Shown: positions 7,972 to 16,649, counted from the first letter of the stretch. The stretch: DNA of 38,995 nt from Nitrososphaeria archaeon (GCA_027000765.1 JALTNJ010000208.1:1-38995), one strand, 5' to 3'. The notes: generated by a model not told the origin, from the sequence alone. Made by a program: numbers and translations.

Positions 7972-8421
7972 ATGGCGAGGATGCATATTAGAAGAAAGGG
8001 GAAGTCACACTCTAAGAGACCTGTAGTTATGAAGAAACCAGAGTGGCTTACCCTTACGCCTGAAGAAGTTGAGGAAATAGCCTTGAAACTCGCCAAAGAG
8101 GGGAAATATCCCTCTGAGATCGGTATGATTTTGAGGGATCAATATGGTGTACCTACTTTTAAACAAGTCACAGGTAAGAAATTAACTAAGTTTTTACAGG
8201 AACATGGAATAAAATACGAGTATCCAGAGGATCTCGCTAGGCTTATTGAGAAAGCTAAGAACCTCACTAATCACTTAAAGGTACATAGGAAAGACTATCG
8301 TAACAAACACTCTTTAGAGTTGATAGAAGCGAAGATACATCATTTATCAAAGTATTATAAAAGAAAAGGTCTACTTCCCCAGAAATGGAGGTATAGGACA
8401 GTAGTAGCTAGAGTAGAGTAG
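7972..8421 (+). CDS. rps15: Ribosomal protein uS15 (archaeal S15P/S13e)
   Basis: 149-residue small-subunit protein with the archaeal/eukaryotic N-terminal extension: MARMHIRRKGKSHSKRP, then PEWL and a YPSEIGMILRDQYGVP helix-turn. The core S15 fold follows, ending in KVHRKDYRNKHSLELIEAKIHHLSKYYKRK (residues about 101-130). The ATG at 7972 is preceded by GGTGGAG. Its position ahead of a RecJ-like gene, pcc1 and eS1 is a recurrent archaeal order. It ends in TAG, showing that amber is an ordinary stop codon in this genome. Confidence 0.97.
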   Translation: MARMHIRRKGKSHSKRPVVMKKPEWLTLTPEEVEEIALKLAKEGKYPSEIGMILRDQYGVPTFKQVTGKKLTKFLQEHGIKYEYPEDLARLIEKAKNLTNHLKVHRKDYRNKHSLELIEAKIHHLSKYYKRKGLLPQKWRYRTVVARVE

Positions 8422-8454
8422 AAACCTTCTATATGTTTGGTATTCAACTATTTT

Positions 8455-8490
8455 CCTCTTTATAGAGGCAGGTATACTGGCTATAAAAAT
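8455..8490 (+). promoter_or_regulatory. Hairpin after uS15 and TATA region of the DHH gene
   Basis: The 102-bp gap holds a perfect short hairpin CCTCT-TTAT-AGAGG at 8455-8468. An inverted repeat TTTATAG (8459-8465) / CTATAAA (8481-8487) overlaps it, and its right arm is itself a good TATA element about 40 bases before the next ATG. This could be a transcript end plus promoter, or an operator over the TATA box. No other gene is seen in this gap. Confidence 0.35.
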
Positions 8491-8523
8491 ACCCTCCTAT
8501 GCATCTATTTATTTGGATAGAGA

Positions 8524-9960
8524 ATGTCGGAGAAAAAAACAGACCAACTCATCAGGGACATAAAGAAATTGGCTATAATGATGTCCAACGCGGCGGAACC
8601 GGTGGCCGTCCTCACACATTACGATGCTGATGGACTTGCCTCTGGAGGAGCAACGGCCAGATTCTTATCTAAAACCGAAAAACTATTTATATTAAGAAGC
8701 ACAGCCTCACTGTCTGAAGATGTTTTAAATGCCTTCTTCAGTATTAGGGCGAAGACTTACGTTATTCAAGATATGGGTAGCGGAGACTTGAAGATGATAT
8801 ATTCAAAGTGGAAAAATACCAATTCAAAATTACTTGTGATCATTGATCACCACAAGATACTTGAAGAGCCTCCTCAAGATAAGAGGGTTGTTATAGTTAA
8901 TCCAGAGTTGTATGGAATTGATGGGGGTAGGATAGGCTGCACCTCGGTATTAGCTAGCCTTATGGGTTACTATGGATTGGGTGAAAGAGACCCCTACTTC
9001 TTAGAAATAGGGGTGATAGGTGCAGCCGGGGACATGCAAATGCAGAATGGAGCTGTGGGAATCAACGAGTATTTACTAAGGCTAGCTGAGGGAAAGGGTA
9101 TTGTAAAGAAGGAAACCGAGTTTGTATTCTTCACTCTTCGTAGACTACCAGTATTTAAGGCTATAGTATGGAATTTGGTGCCTTATGTTCCCGGTTTCTC
9201 AAATAGAGAAGATATAGGTTTAAACATCGTGAGGAAAGCCGGTATTAGAATTAGAAATAGGAGTGGGGAGTACGTTACTGTTGCAGAGCTTACAGAAGAG
9301 GAGAAGACTAGGCTACTCGAGGTAATTATAAAGTATATCGCTAGCCTCGGTATTGATGATCTTAGCTCCAATGACTTTCTAGTAGACGTATTATACCTCC
9401 CACTTGAAGATGATCCATATCTTCAAACTGCAATAGAGTTTTCCAACATGATTAGTAGCTGTGGAAGAATGGATAGGGAAGATGTGGGAATCGCTCTATC
9501 CGCGGGTTCTAGGGGAGAGGTACTAATGGAGGCAAAGAAGATAATTGAGGAGAGGAGGAAGATACTAGGAAAATACTTAGATATGGCAGAAAGGTCTATC
9601 AAGATCTATGATGGGATGCTTGTTATTGTTGATCTAACTGATAAAGATTTCTCTGTAAAATTCTCAGGAACTATATCAACAATATTCTCAAGGTCACTCA
9701 CCTATGGAGATAAGATTATACTAGTTTTGTCTTCTGACGAGGCCGGCGATATTCATCTTTCAAGCAGGGCACCTCGAAAACTAGTTGATAAAGGACTGGA
9801 TTTATCCAAGATCATGAGAAAGATCTCAGAGGAATTAGGTGGAAGAGGAGGGGGTCACAATATCGCAGCAGGAGCTACAATCCCAGTAGAGGATAGTGAT
9901 GAGATAATAGAGAAGATACGGGAGTATATCAAGGAGGAGATTGCTCGAATTGAGGGTTAA
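8524..9960 (+). CDS. DHH/DHHA1-family phosphoesterase (archaeal RecJ-like, GAN-type)
   Basis: 478-residue manganese-dependent phosphoesterase of the archaeal RecJ-like group, some members of which (GAN) bind the GINS/CMG replisome or act on RNA. Catalytic motifs in order are THYDADGLASGG (D34, D36), IQDMGSGD (D83), VIIDHHKI (D108-H109-H110) and GAAGD (D170). The DHHA1 substrate-binding motif is GGRGGGHNIAAGA near residue 440-452. All catalytic acids are present. It is followed by pcc1 with a 20-base overlap and sits between uS15 and eS1. Whether it is the replisome-bound or an RNA-acting paralogue cannot be decided from the sequence. Confidence 0.92.
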   Translation: MSEKKTDQLIRDIKKLAIMMSNAAEPVAVLTHYDADGLASGGATARFLSKTEKLFILRSTASLSEDVLNAFFSIRAKTYVIQDMGSGDLKMIYSKWKNTNSKLLVIIDHHKILEEPPQDKRVVIVNPELYGIDGGRIGCTSVLASLMGYYGLGERDPYFLEIGVIGAAGDMQMQNGAVGINEYLLRLAEGKGIVKKETEFVFFTLRRLPVFKAIVWNLVPYVPGFSNREDIGLNIVRKAGIRIRNRSGEYVTVAELTEEEKTRLLEVIIKYIASLGIDDLSSNDFLVDVLYLPLEDDPYLQTAIEFSNMISSCGRMDREDVGIALSAGSRGEVLMEAKKIIEERRKILGKYLDMAERSIKIYDGMLVIVDLTDKDFSVKFSGTISTIFSRSLTYGDKIILVLSSDEAGDIHLSSRAPRKLVDKGLDLSKIMRKISEELGGRGGGHNIAAGATIPVEDSDEIIEKIREYIKEEIARIEG

Positions 9961-10204
9961 AGTAAAGGCGAAGATACTTATTAGAGAAATACCTAGTAAG
10001 CGAGATGCAGAGAGCATAGTTAAGTCCCTAGCTCCGGATAATGTTGGGATAGAGGAAACTACGAAGATTATAATAGAGGAGAAAGATAACGGCATCTCCA
10101 TCATTATAGAAGCGGATTGTAAGTTAGGTTCGTTTATACATACCATGGATGATCTACTAAGATGCCTGGCAACATCATTGAGGACAATCCTAGAAAACCC
10201 TTAG
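9941..10204 (+). CDS. pcc1: KEOPS subunit Pcc1
   Basis: 87-residue protein whose family forms the dimerisation platform of KEOPS, linking two Kae1 copies. The pattern ESIVKSLAPDN at residues 24-34, alternating beta strands, and HTMDDLLRCLATSLRTI at the C-terminus (the family's DDLL helix) match Pcc1. There is no ATG. A TTG at 9941 follows GGAGGAGA directly, and a second TTG at 9950 is also possible. The gene is nested in the end of the DHH gene, so translation is probably coupled. With Kae1 and Bud32 nearby, three of the four core KEOPS subunits lie in 4.5 kb; Cgi121 was not found. Confidence 0.88.
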   Translation: MLELRVKVKAKILIREIPSKRDAESIVKSLAPDNVGIEETTKIIIEEKDNGISIIIEADCKLGSFIHTMDDLLRCLATSLRTILENP

Positions 10205-10220
10205 TGTAGAGGGATACTAC

Positions 10221-10260
10221 TATATTTTTATATATAGTGTAAAATGAACATCTTTATATA
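10221..10260 (+). promoter_or_regulatory. Promoter region of eS1 with two TATA elements
   Basis: The 104-bp gap before eS1 contains TATATTTTTATATATA at 10221-10236 and CTTTATATA at 10252-10260. The second would place transcription start near 10283, giving a short leader that carries GGTGA about nine bases before the ATG at 10309. Two candidate TATA boxes suggest a strong or dual promoter. Confidence 0.5.
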
Positions 10261-10308
10261 CCAGAGTTGGAAAATGAGATTAAAAAGAGGGGATTGGTGA
10301 AGTAGAAA

Positions 10309-10947
10309 ATGGTAAAGAGAAGGTACAGAAGAGCTACAAGGGGAAAGAAAAAGTATTATTATACAGTTAAGAGCCCGGAGATATTAGGTGGAGTATTACT
10401 TAATGATGTGATAACAACAGATCCGAAGTATCTCATCGGGAGGACATATGAAACATTATTAGCCGATTTGACAGGTGATCTGAAACATCAGTTTATTAAA
10501 GTCCGTTTTAAGATAGTTGATTTAGATGGAGAGATAGCGAAAACCATCTATATAGGCCACGAATATTTCAGGGAATATGAGAAATCGCTTATTATGAGAG
10601 GAACGACATATGTAGAAGCGATTCGAGATGTAAAAACCAAGGATGGATATAAGTATAGAGTTAGAGTCGGAGTTTATACGACCAAAAGAATAAATAATTC
10701 TAGAAAGAAGGCTATTAGAAGGCTTGTCTTCCAGCTCCTTGATAAATGGGCTGCTAGAAGTGATAATGAGACATTCATCAAGGATATGCTTTTCGGCAAG
10801 ATAGATGAAGAGATTAAGAAGCTAGCTAGGAAGGTATACCCTATTAGAGAAGGAACTGGCGTAATGAAGGTAAAGCTTGTGGAGATCCCGAAGAAAGAAG
10901 ATAAGGAAGAAGAGACTGGGGAAGAAGTTATTGAGATGAAACAATAG
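10309..10947 (+). CDS. rps3ae: Ribosomal protein eS1 (S3Ae)
   Basis: 212-residue small-subunit ribosomal protein. The basic N-terminus RRYRRATRGKKKYYYTVKSP is followed by the conserved LIGRTYETLLADLTGDLKHQ, KVRFKIVDLDG and FREYEKSLIMRG segments, and later REGTGVMKVKLVEIP. The C-terminal 20 residues are an acidic extension. The gene converges on the YchF-type GTPase gene and the two reading frames overlap by 20 bases tail to tail. GGTGA precedes the ATG. Confidence 0.96.
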   Translation: MVKRRYRRATRGKKKYYYTVKSPEILGGVLLNDVITTDPKYLIGRTYETLLADLTGDLKHQFIKVRFKIVDLDGEIAKTIYIGHEYFREYEKSLIMRGTTYVEAIRDVKTKDGYKYRVRVGVYTTKRINNSRKKAIRRLVFQLLDKWAARSDNETFIKDMLFGKIDEEIKKLARKVYPIREGTGVMKVKLVEIPKKEDKEEETGEEVIEMKQ

Positions 10948-12124
10948 ATACTACATCCCCGTTTTTAAGCACGTAGTCTCCTTTCAAACGGAGTTTTTTC
11001 CTAACATCAAGGCCATATAAGAAACTTTTACCTACATCCGTGTGAATTATATAAGCGAAATCCTTTAATGTAGTACCTTTAGGTACTAGATAAGCATCTG
11101 GCAAGATATTCCCATCTTTATCACTAAGTCTATTTGGATCTCTTACTGGATACACTACAATATATTCTAAGACATCGAAAACAACGTGATTAATGAGAGA
11201 CTGGACACCAGTACCGCCATATTTCTCGAATATAAGCTGGTTTATTTTATCAAGAGCTTTATAGCGCTTCTCATCCAAAGCATCACGTCTAATTATCTCG
11301 AAACTAGGGTCTCCAGGTAGATAACGAATTATATCTTGAGACGCAAGCTTCTTCAACACGAGTTCAGATACTGCACTGATTGGAATAACATCATATCCAG
11401 CCTCCCTAATTCGTTTTATATTTTCCTCTGCATATGGAAAATCAATTTTATTAGCTGCTATAACCATGGGCTTCCCCATATCAAGTAATAGTTCAGTGAA
11501 TCTTTTGATACATTCATCGTTCCATTTAGGTAGATGACCGCATTCAGATTCCACCGTTTTATATGCTTCTGATATGACACTACGACTAAACTTTAATCCA
11601 GATAATTTCTCCTCTAATGCCTCAACAGGATCCCTCCTGAGGAGAGAGACAGACTTATAGACTGCATCCCAATGTTTTTTTACAATGGATAACACCCATT
11701 GAATTAGCTCCCGCCTGAGAAAAATTATGTCTTCCAGGGGATCATGTGTGCCGGGAGATACAGGTCTTCCCTCGATATCAGTTGATCCTGAGGCATCAAT
11801 AACATGGATTAATGCATCTGCCATGCTAATTTTGTTTAGAAAACGGTTTCCAAGCCCCCTACCTTTCCATGCATCTGGGACAAGACCAGCAGTATCGATT
11901 ATTTTTACGGGTATGAATCGTATACCATCGATACATATGGAATTCTTAGGATTGTCCTCAACACCAAACTCTCTACATACACAGTTTATCCGTACATGCC
12001 CTATACCAACGTGAGAGTCGATAGTTGTAAATGGATAATTAGCTATCGGGACATCAACCATGGTTAATGCCGAAAATAATGTTGATTTACCGACATTAGG
12101 TTTTCCAACGATGCCTATCTCCAT
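10928..12124 (-). CDS. ychF: YchF/OLA1-type GTP-binding protein with TGS domain
   Basis: Ribosome-associated translational GTPase/ATPase of the Obg-related COG0012 group, 398 residues, the usual archaeal length. The P-loop is GKPNVGKST (7-15), switch II is DTAGLVPDAWKGRGLGNRFL starting at residue 77, and the base-specificity motif is AANKID near residue 226. The helical insert typical of YchF follows the G3 region. A C-terminal TGS domain occupies about residues 310-396 (VYPVRDPN, then PKGTTLKDFAYIIHTDVGKSF). The frame overlaps the end of eS1 on the opposite strand by 20 bases. Its start faces the dehydrogenase gene across a 50-80 bp divergent promoter. Confidence 0.93.
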   Translation of the reverse strand: MEIGIVGKPNVGKSTLFSALTMVDVPIANYPFTTIDSHVGIGHVRINCVCREFGVEDNPKNSICIDGIRFIPVKIIDTAGLVPDAWKGRGLGNRFLNKISMADALIHVIDASGSTDIEGRPVSPGTHDPLEDIIFLRRELIQWVLSIVKKHWDAVYKSVSLLRRDPVEALEEKLSGLKFSRSVISEAYKTVESECGHLPKWNDECIKRFTELLLDMGKPMVIAANKIDFPYAEENIKRIREAGYDVIPISAVSELVLKKLASQDIIRYLPGDPSFEIIRRDALDEKRYKALDKINQLIFEKYGGTGVQSLINHVVFDVLEYIVVYPVRDPNRLSDKDGNILPDAYLVPKGTTLKDFAYIIHTDVGKSFLYGLDVRKKLRLKGDYVLKNGDVVSIVSSQ

Positions 12125-12174
12125 ATCTGATTACCTTAATTAACTATATACATTCATAAAATAATTTTATAATA

Positions 12175-13116
12175 ATGTGTTCCCGTGGAGGGCGGCCGGC
12201 AGTGATGGGGCTAATTACAGATAGAGTCCAAAAAATACTTCTAGAGCTCCTTGAGAAGGAGGGAATCAAGTTTGACTATTTACCCGATATAGAAAAGGAT
12301 GATCTAATGAGGATCATTAGAAACTACGATTTTATAATCGTTAGAAGTAGAACGAAGATAAATAGAGAGGTTTTAGATAAAGCGGTGAACCTTAAGGTAA
12401 TCATTAGATATGGTGTAGGCCTAGACAATATAGATGTTAATTATGCCAAGGAAAAAGGGATAAAGGTCTTTAATACTCCAAGGGCTTTTACCGAAGCCGT
12501 TGCTGAATTAACCCTAGCTATGATGCTAGGGTTATTAAGAGGGGTTGGAGAAGCGCATTACAGTATGAAGATGGGGAAATGGGAGAAAAAGAAGTTTTTT
12601 GGTCCTGAGTTGATGGATAAGACCGTGGCAATCTTGGGATTCGGTAGGATTGGTAGGAGGGTAGCTGATCTCCTAATGCCATTTAACGTGAAGATAATTG
12701 CATATGACATAGCCAATATACCGGAGGAGTACATCGAGAGGGGGGTTATAGCTGCGAAGAGTATTGGAGAAGCTATTGTCAATGCAGATATTATCACCTT
12801 ACATATGCCATTAACCAAGGATACCTATAACCTAATAAACATGGATTTGATAAAGAAGATGAAGAGAAAGCCATTTATAATTAACACAGCTAGGGGAGCC
12901 ATCGTCAATATCGAAGATGTTAAAAAGGCTATTAAAGAGGGTATTATAAGAGGAATTGCACTAGATGTGTATCCCGAGGAACCGCCTAATGATGAGGAGC
13001 TGAGGAGGCTGCCGAATGTCCTGATGACGCCTCATATAGGTGCACAGACGTACGAGGCATACGAAAGAGCAGCATATGAAGTGATAAGCATACTAAAAGA
13101 TGAACTTATGAGTTAG
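12175..13116 (+). CDS. D-isomer-specific 2-hydroxyacid dehydrogenase (3-phosphoglycerate dehydrogenase-like)
   Basis: NAD-dependent dehydrogenase of the SerA/GyaR family. GFGRIGRRVADLL forms the Rossmann dinucleotide loop. The catalytic triad is visible as R in NTARGAIVN, E in DVYPEEPP and H in MTPHIGAQT. Only the catalytic and cofactor domains are present (313 residues or fewer); there is no C-terminal ACT domain, as in archaeal short-type SerA and hydroxypyruvate reductases. The start is uncertain. The ATG at 12175 could be leaderless behind a TATATA at about 12144. GTG 12202 or ATG 12205 follow a GGAGGG and would remove an atypical GC-rich 10-residue leader. The substrate is not decided. 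Confidence 0.88.
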   Translation: MCSRGGRPAVMGLITDRVQKILLELLEKEGIKFDYLPDIEKDDLMRIIRNYDFIIVRSRTKINREVLDKAVNLKVIIRYGVGLDNIDVNYAKEKGIKVFNTPRAFTEAVAELTLAMMLGLLRGVGEAHYSMKMGKWEKKKFFGPELMDKTVAILGFGRIGRRVADLLMPFNVKIIAYDIANIPEEYIERGVIAAKSIGEAIVNADIITLHMPLTKDTYNLINMDLIKKMKRKPFIINTARGAIVNIEDVKKAIKEGIIRGIALDVYPEEPPNDEELRRLPNVLMTPHIGAQTYEAYERAAYEVISILKDELMS

Positions 13117-13149
13117 AAACAGCATCCTACATGCCATTAGACTGAAATC

Positions 13150-13180
13150 TTTATATAAACTTTAGCTTAAAACTTTATAT
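13150..13180 (+). promoter_or_regulatory. Tandem TATA elements before eL15
   Basis: In the 110-bp gap, TTTATATAAA (13150-13159) and TTTATAT (13174-13180) lie in similar flanks (AACTTTA, AACTTTATAT). Both are far enough from the ATG at 13227 to leave a leader carrying AGGTG at 13214-13218. No other gene is seen in the gap. Confidence 0.45.
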
Positions 13181-13226
13181 GCTAAATGAATAGTAATATA
13201 ATGAAACCGGAATAGGTGCATATAAT

Positions 13227-13670
13227 ATGAGTATGTACAAATATATCGCGGAGACATGGAAGAAACTAAGGACGTCTCCAGAGTTCAAGAGATACATGAC
13301 TCTAAAAAGAATGGAGTGGAGACGGGGTAAAACAGTACAGAGGATTGAGAGGCCGACTAGGCCAGATAGGGCACATGCATTGGGGTATAAGGCTAAGCAG
13401 GGATATATTGTTGTGAGGGTACGTGTATCTAAGGGTGGACTGAGTAAGATACCGCCGACCTTAGGAAGAAGACAGAAAAGAACTGGTATATCAAAGATAA
13501 AGAGGCAGAAGTCTATGCAGACTATTGCGGAAGAGAGGGCTAAGAGGAAATATAGGAATATGAGGGTTCTAGGGTCCTATTACCTTGGTGAAGACGGCAG
13601 ATACAGATGGTACGAAGTTATACTCAGAGACGATCATCATCCTGCTGTGAAATCTAGTAAACGAAATTAA
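13227..13670 (+). CDS. rpl15e: Ribosomal protein eL15 (L15e), C-terminally short
   Basis: Large-subunit protein starting MSMYKYIAETWKKL. ERPTRPDRAHALGYKAKQGY, the RVRVSKGG segment, AEERAKRKYRNMRVLGSYYL and WYEVILRDDHHPAV are all clear family hallmarks. It ends at residue 147, right after the HPAVK element. Typical archaeal homologues of about 185-200 residues continue with a basic tail containing an FRGLTSAGK-type segment. No continuation was seen in another frame, because the convergent truD gene begins one base later. The short form therefore looks genuine rather than frameshifted. AGGTG eight bases upstream supports the ATG at 13227. Confidence 0.93.
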   Translation: MSMYKYIAETWKKLRTSPEFKRYMTLKRMEWRRGKTVQRIERPTRPDRAHALGYKAKQGYIVVRVRVSKGGLSKIPPTLGRRQKRTGISKIKRQKSMQTIAEERAKRKYRNMRVLGSYYLGEDGRYRWYEVILRDDHHPAVKSSKRN

Positions 13671-13671
13671 A

Positions 13672-14832
13672 TTAGAAACCTTGTGTACTTGGTTCAGACG
13701 GTTTTACAAGTTCTCTAATTAATATAGTCGCATACATCCCCCTTTCTAAACCAAAGACAAGCCGTATATCCCCATCCTCCTTATAGTAACTTAGTTGAAA
13801 AACGTTTAACGATGCACGTCTAAATCCTCCGTAGATACGTAGATCCCCATATTCTCTTAGGTAGAAATCACGGAGAACAATACCCTCTTCTTTCATTAAT
13901 TCCATGTAGTATCTGTCCATTACACGCTCATTTTTCAGGCGATGCATATAACCCAATATAGGAATAAGAGGGGGATGAGGGGATTCATCATTTCTACATA
14001 TCTCGATACCGTGGTTAGACATGTAATAATCGCCAGGGACACAACGGTCTATTGGAAGACCATCCATTATCCTTTTGCTTAATACGATATTAAATAGATA
14101 GGACTGGTAGGCGTTAACCAGAAACCGTATATGATGCTTTGGAAATCTAGAAATGTGTTTAAATGCACTTTCTTCAGAGTATATGTTGGTTCCTGGAAAA
14201 ACCTTTTTAACAGCATCCACGAAGTCTTGGGCAATAGGCTTTGCTGTATCTGGGTATTCGCATCTCCCTCTAGTTAAAATTAGTTTTCCTAGAATATGAT
14301 TTAGCCTGTGGACACCAAATCTTTGATAACCAAAGAAGTTGGGTAGTCTAGATGGAGGGTATTCTTGAAAAAAATTTTCTATAAAATGATTATCCTTTAG
14401 GTTCCATAGCCGTATATCAAATTTGTTTCCGTATAGAATAGACCTAGTGATATGCCCTGGAGAAGTATAACCTACAACTGAAAAATCGATTGCCATTCTA
14501 GACAAAGCTTGCTCTAATTTACCTACTATGGATTTATGTACAAATAAATGTTGAACCGCTGTTGAAAACTTGTCCTTCAGACCTAGAAAGAAGATCTTTT
14601 TTCTAGAGACTCCAAGAGAAGATAACTTCTCGATGAGAAGAGAAGTATCCACTCCATATGGTTTTTTAATCTTCATCAATACATAGGTCTTTGTCGTGGC
14701 ATCCTCATTTATAAGAGAAAGATAATTTTCATCTAGGATTTCCTCGACGATAAAGTCCCCCTCAACGCGTTTTAAGTATACATTAGGGATCGGTCTAGAT
14801 CTAGATACATATACATGTAGTCCTATAACCAT
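13672..14832 (-). CDS. truD: tRNA pseudouridine synthase TruD
   Basis: 386-residue pseudouridine synthase of the TruD/Pus7 family (U13 in tRNA; archaeal members can also modify other sites). The catalytic aspartate is in FFLGLKDKFSTAVQ near residue 83. The NFFGYQRFGVHR motif near residues 164-175 is the family's NxFGxQRFG signature, and the VNAYQSYLFNIVLS helix also fits. It ends one base from the eL15 stop codon (convergent) and starts 17 bases after pth2 on the same strand, so the two form a short translation/tRNA operon. Confidence 0.93.
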   Translation of the reverse strand: MVIGLHVYVSRSRPIPNVYLKRVEGDFIVEEILDENYLSLINEDATTKTYVLMKIKKPYGVDTSLLIEKLSSLGVSRKKIFFLGLKDKFSTAVQHLFVHKSIVGKLEQALSRMAIDFSVVGYTSPGHITRSILYGNKFDIRLWNLKDNHFIENFFQEYPPSRLPNFFGYQRFGVHRLNHILGKLILTRGRCEYPDTAKPIAQDFVDAVKKVFPGTNIYSEESAFKHISRFPKHHIRFLVNAYQSYLFNIVLSKRIMDGLPIDRCVPGDYYMSNHGIEICRNDESPHPPLIPILGYMHRLKNERVMDRYYMELMKEEGIVLRDFYLREYGDLRIYGGFRRASLNVFQLSYYKEDGDIRLVFGLERGMYATILIRELVKPSEPSTQGF

Positions 14833-14849
14833 ATCTTCAAATGGAGGGG

Positions 14850-15218
14850 TTATAGAAGCTTTAATTCCCCTGTCACCTCATCTATGATGTGTTTGGGAGC
14901 AGGGCCTATACCTATACATGTTACGGTCCCAGGTGGAAGCTCAGTGAGCCCCGCATCTTGAATAACAGCCGTAATTAAGCCTAATTCATCCGCCTTATCC
15001 CTAACTTCATATAACTCTTTTAGCCCACTTACCTTTACAACTACCTTAGGCTGTTTATTATTCAACCATTCCTTTGCATACTCCGGTTTCTCTATAAGCG
15101 TTTTATAAAAACTAGATACGGATGCATGAGCTACTTGGACCGCTAGTTTTCCCTTACTCATCTTAAGATCGCTTCTAACCACTATTACCTGTTTATAATC
15201 ATACTTGAAGAGAGACAT
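14850..15218 (-). CDS. pth2: Peptidyl-tRNA hydrolase, archaeal/eukaryotic type (Pth2)
   Basis: 122-residue enzyme that frees tRNA from stalled peptidyl-tRNA. It has the Pth2 hallmarks VVRSDLKMSKGKLAVQVAHA (catalytic Lys/His region), then VIQDAGLTELPPGTVTCIGIGP and the final ID.VTGELKLL. The length is exactly that of the family minus the membrane anchor found in some eukaryotic members. AGGTGGAT lies six bases before the ATG at 15218. It leads the pth2-truD pair and faces the flavoprotein gene across a shared AT-rich promoter. Confidence 0.96.
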   Translation of the reverse strand: MSLFKYDYKQVIVVRSDLKMSKGKLAVQVAHASVSSFYKTLIEKPEYAKEWLNNKQPKVVVKVSGLKELYEVRDKADELGLITAVIQDAGLTELPPGTVTCIGIGPAPKHIIDEVTGELKLL

Positions 15219-15236
15219 CTTAATCCACCTAAACCA

Positions 15237-15258
15237 AAAATATTTTAATTAAATATTG
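15237..15258. promoter_or_regulatory. Bidirectional AT palindrome between pth2 and the flavoprotein gene
   Basis: AATATTT-TAATT-AAATATT (about 15239-15257) is a near-perfect palindrome that reads as a TATA-like element in both directions. It is placed to serve both pth2 (minus) and the geranylgeranyl-reductase-like gene (plus). A shared divergent promoter is the simplest reading. Confidence 0.5.
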
Positions 15259-15288
15259 GGTTAAAAAGTCATGAGGAGAGGAGAGCTA

Positions 15289-16413
15289 ATGGCAGGGGAC
15301 GTTGTTATTATAGGTGGGGGGCCAGTCGGATTACTAACGGGGATTAAATTACTGGAAAAAGGATTTGAAGTAGAGATATATGAGGAGGATAAACAAGTGG
15401 GATATCCTCAGCATTGTACAGGAATAGTTAGTTTTAAAACTCTAGAGCTTTATCCAATAGAGGGACAGGATCTAATTATCAATAAGTTGCGTGGAGTAAG
15501 GTTGAGGATATCCGATAAGTTTTTAGAGGAATATGTTGCCTCTACTCCCAAGGCAATAGTTATAGACAGGATATTGCTCGAGAAGAGATTGTATTGGAAG
15601 TACATCGATATGGGTGGAGAGATCTACTTGGATAAGAGGATGGATCCCAAGATATTAGCAGGTGATATTAAAAAGAAAAATGGAGTGGTTATCAATGCAG
15701 GGGGAGCAAAGGAACTCATTAAAAGTGGTTATAAGGATGTATTAACCGGGTTTCAGGTGGATATTGAATCTGTTGATAAGTGGATTAAAGATGATGTTAC
15801 CGAGATATATGTAGATAAGGAATTAAATTCAGAGTATTTCTGTTGGATAACTCCCTTGTCAAATAATCATATGAGGATAGGCACGGCCTCATCCGAAAGG
15901 ATAAGGGACATTGTATATCAAATTGGTGAAAACCTAGGTATACCAATGAATAAGGTTGTTAGAGAGTTCGGAGGAATTGTTATTGCAGGTGGGCCTCGGA
16001 AAAAATTCATGGATAAAAATATTGTGTATGTAGGGGATTCGGCTGGAATGAATAAAATTACCACTGGCGGAGGGCTTAACTATGGAGGTAATGGAGCCAT
16101 AATCTTGACAGACATGCTATATAATGAAGAGCTTACAAATTACAGGAGCAGATGGATAGAGAAATTTAAACGTGAGCTGCAGATCCAAGGCATCCTAAGA
16201 GATCTATTCCTAACGATGGATGAAGATGAGATTGTAGAGGTCATGACCATACTTAGTAAAACTGAGATATTTAATGCGCTTCTTGCAACAGGAGACATGG
16301 ATTATCATGCTAGTGACTTGCATAAACTATTATTTGAAAGGGATCTGATGAGGATAGTCCTTGGAAAGGGTAGGTTTAGGAGGATACTAAGGAAACTATT
16401 TACAAAAATTTAA
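15289..16413 (+). CDS. Geranylgeranyl reductase family FAD-dependent oxidoreductase
   Basis: Flavoprotein of the GGR family, which in archaea saturates the isoprenoid chains of ether lipids. VVIIGGGPVGLLTGIKLLEK near the N-terminus binds FAD. YPQHCTGIVS carries the cysteine-containing motif of the family, and YVGDSAGMNKITTGGGLNYG near residue 247 is the second FAD motif. It is about 374 residues long. The frame opens at 15271, but the ATG at 15289 follows GGAGAGGAGAG and is preferred. It appears monocistronic behind a divergent promoter. A role in lipid saturation is known for the family; the exact substrate here is inferred. Confidence 0.85.
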   Translation: MAGDVVIIGGGPVGLLTGIKLLEKGFEVEIYEEDKQVGYPQHCTGIVSFKTLELYPIEGQDLIINKLRGVRLRISDKFLEEYVASTPKAIVIDRILLEKRLYWKYIDMGGEIYLDKRMDPKILAGDIKKKNGVVINAGGAKELIKSGYKDVLTGFQVDIESVDKWIKDDVTEIYVDKELNSEYFCWITPLSNNHMRIGTASSERIRDIVYQIGENLGIPMNKVVREFGGIVIAGGPRKKFMDKNIVYVGDSAGMNKITTGGGLNYGGNGAIILTDMLYNEELTNYRSRWIEKFKRELQIQGILRDLFLTMDEDEIVEVMTILSKTEIFNALLATGDMDYHASDLHKLLFERDLMRIVLGKGRFRRILRKLFTKI

Positions 16414-16454
16414 TAAGGTATTAAGACATAAGCCTCATATTAAGGTGTGCAGAA

Positions 16455-16637
16455 GTGTCAGGAGAACTATATAAGCCCCCAATATGCATATCATGTGGGA
16501 AAGTGATAACAGCATTCGAAAAATCAACTAAGTTTTACTGCCCAAACTGTGGCGAGACTCTAATATGGCGATGTGAGAAATGTAGGAGGTTTGCACGTCC
16601 ATATACGTGTCCTAAATGTGGGTTTACTGGACCATAG
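16455..16637 (+). CDS. Small Zn-ribbon RNA-binding protein (COG2888 type)
   Basis: 60-residue protein containing four CxxC knuckles: C11/C14, C29/C32, C40/C43 and C52/C55, enough for two zinc sites. PPICISCGK and YTCPKCGFTGP are typical of the archaeal Zn-ribbon proteins predicted to act in translation. It begins with GTG behind AAGGTG, and its stop codon overlaps the ribosome binding site of the EF-1beta gene, the usual archaeal partner. Precise function is unknown. Confidence 0.9.
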   Translation: MSGELYKPPICISCGKVITAFEKSTKFYCPNCGETLIWRCEKCRRFARPYTCPKCGFTGP

Positions 16638-16649
16638 GTGGTGAAGAAA

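Noticed and set aside
10928..10947. Tail-to-tail overlap of eS1 and ychF as evidence of a frameshift
   Set aside because: Both C-termini look normal for their families, so this is a simple 20-base convergent overlap in a compact genome.
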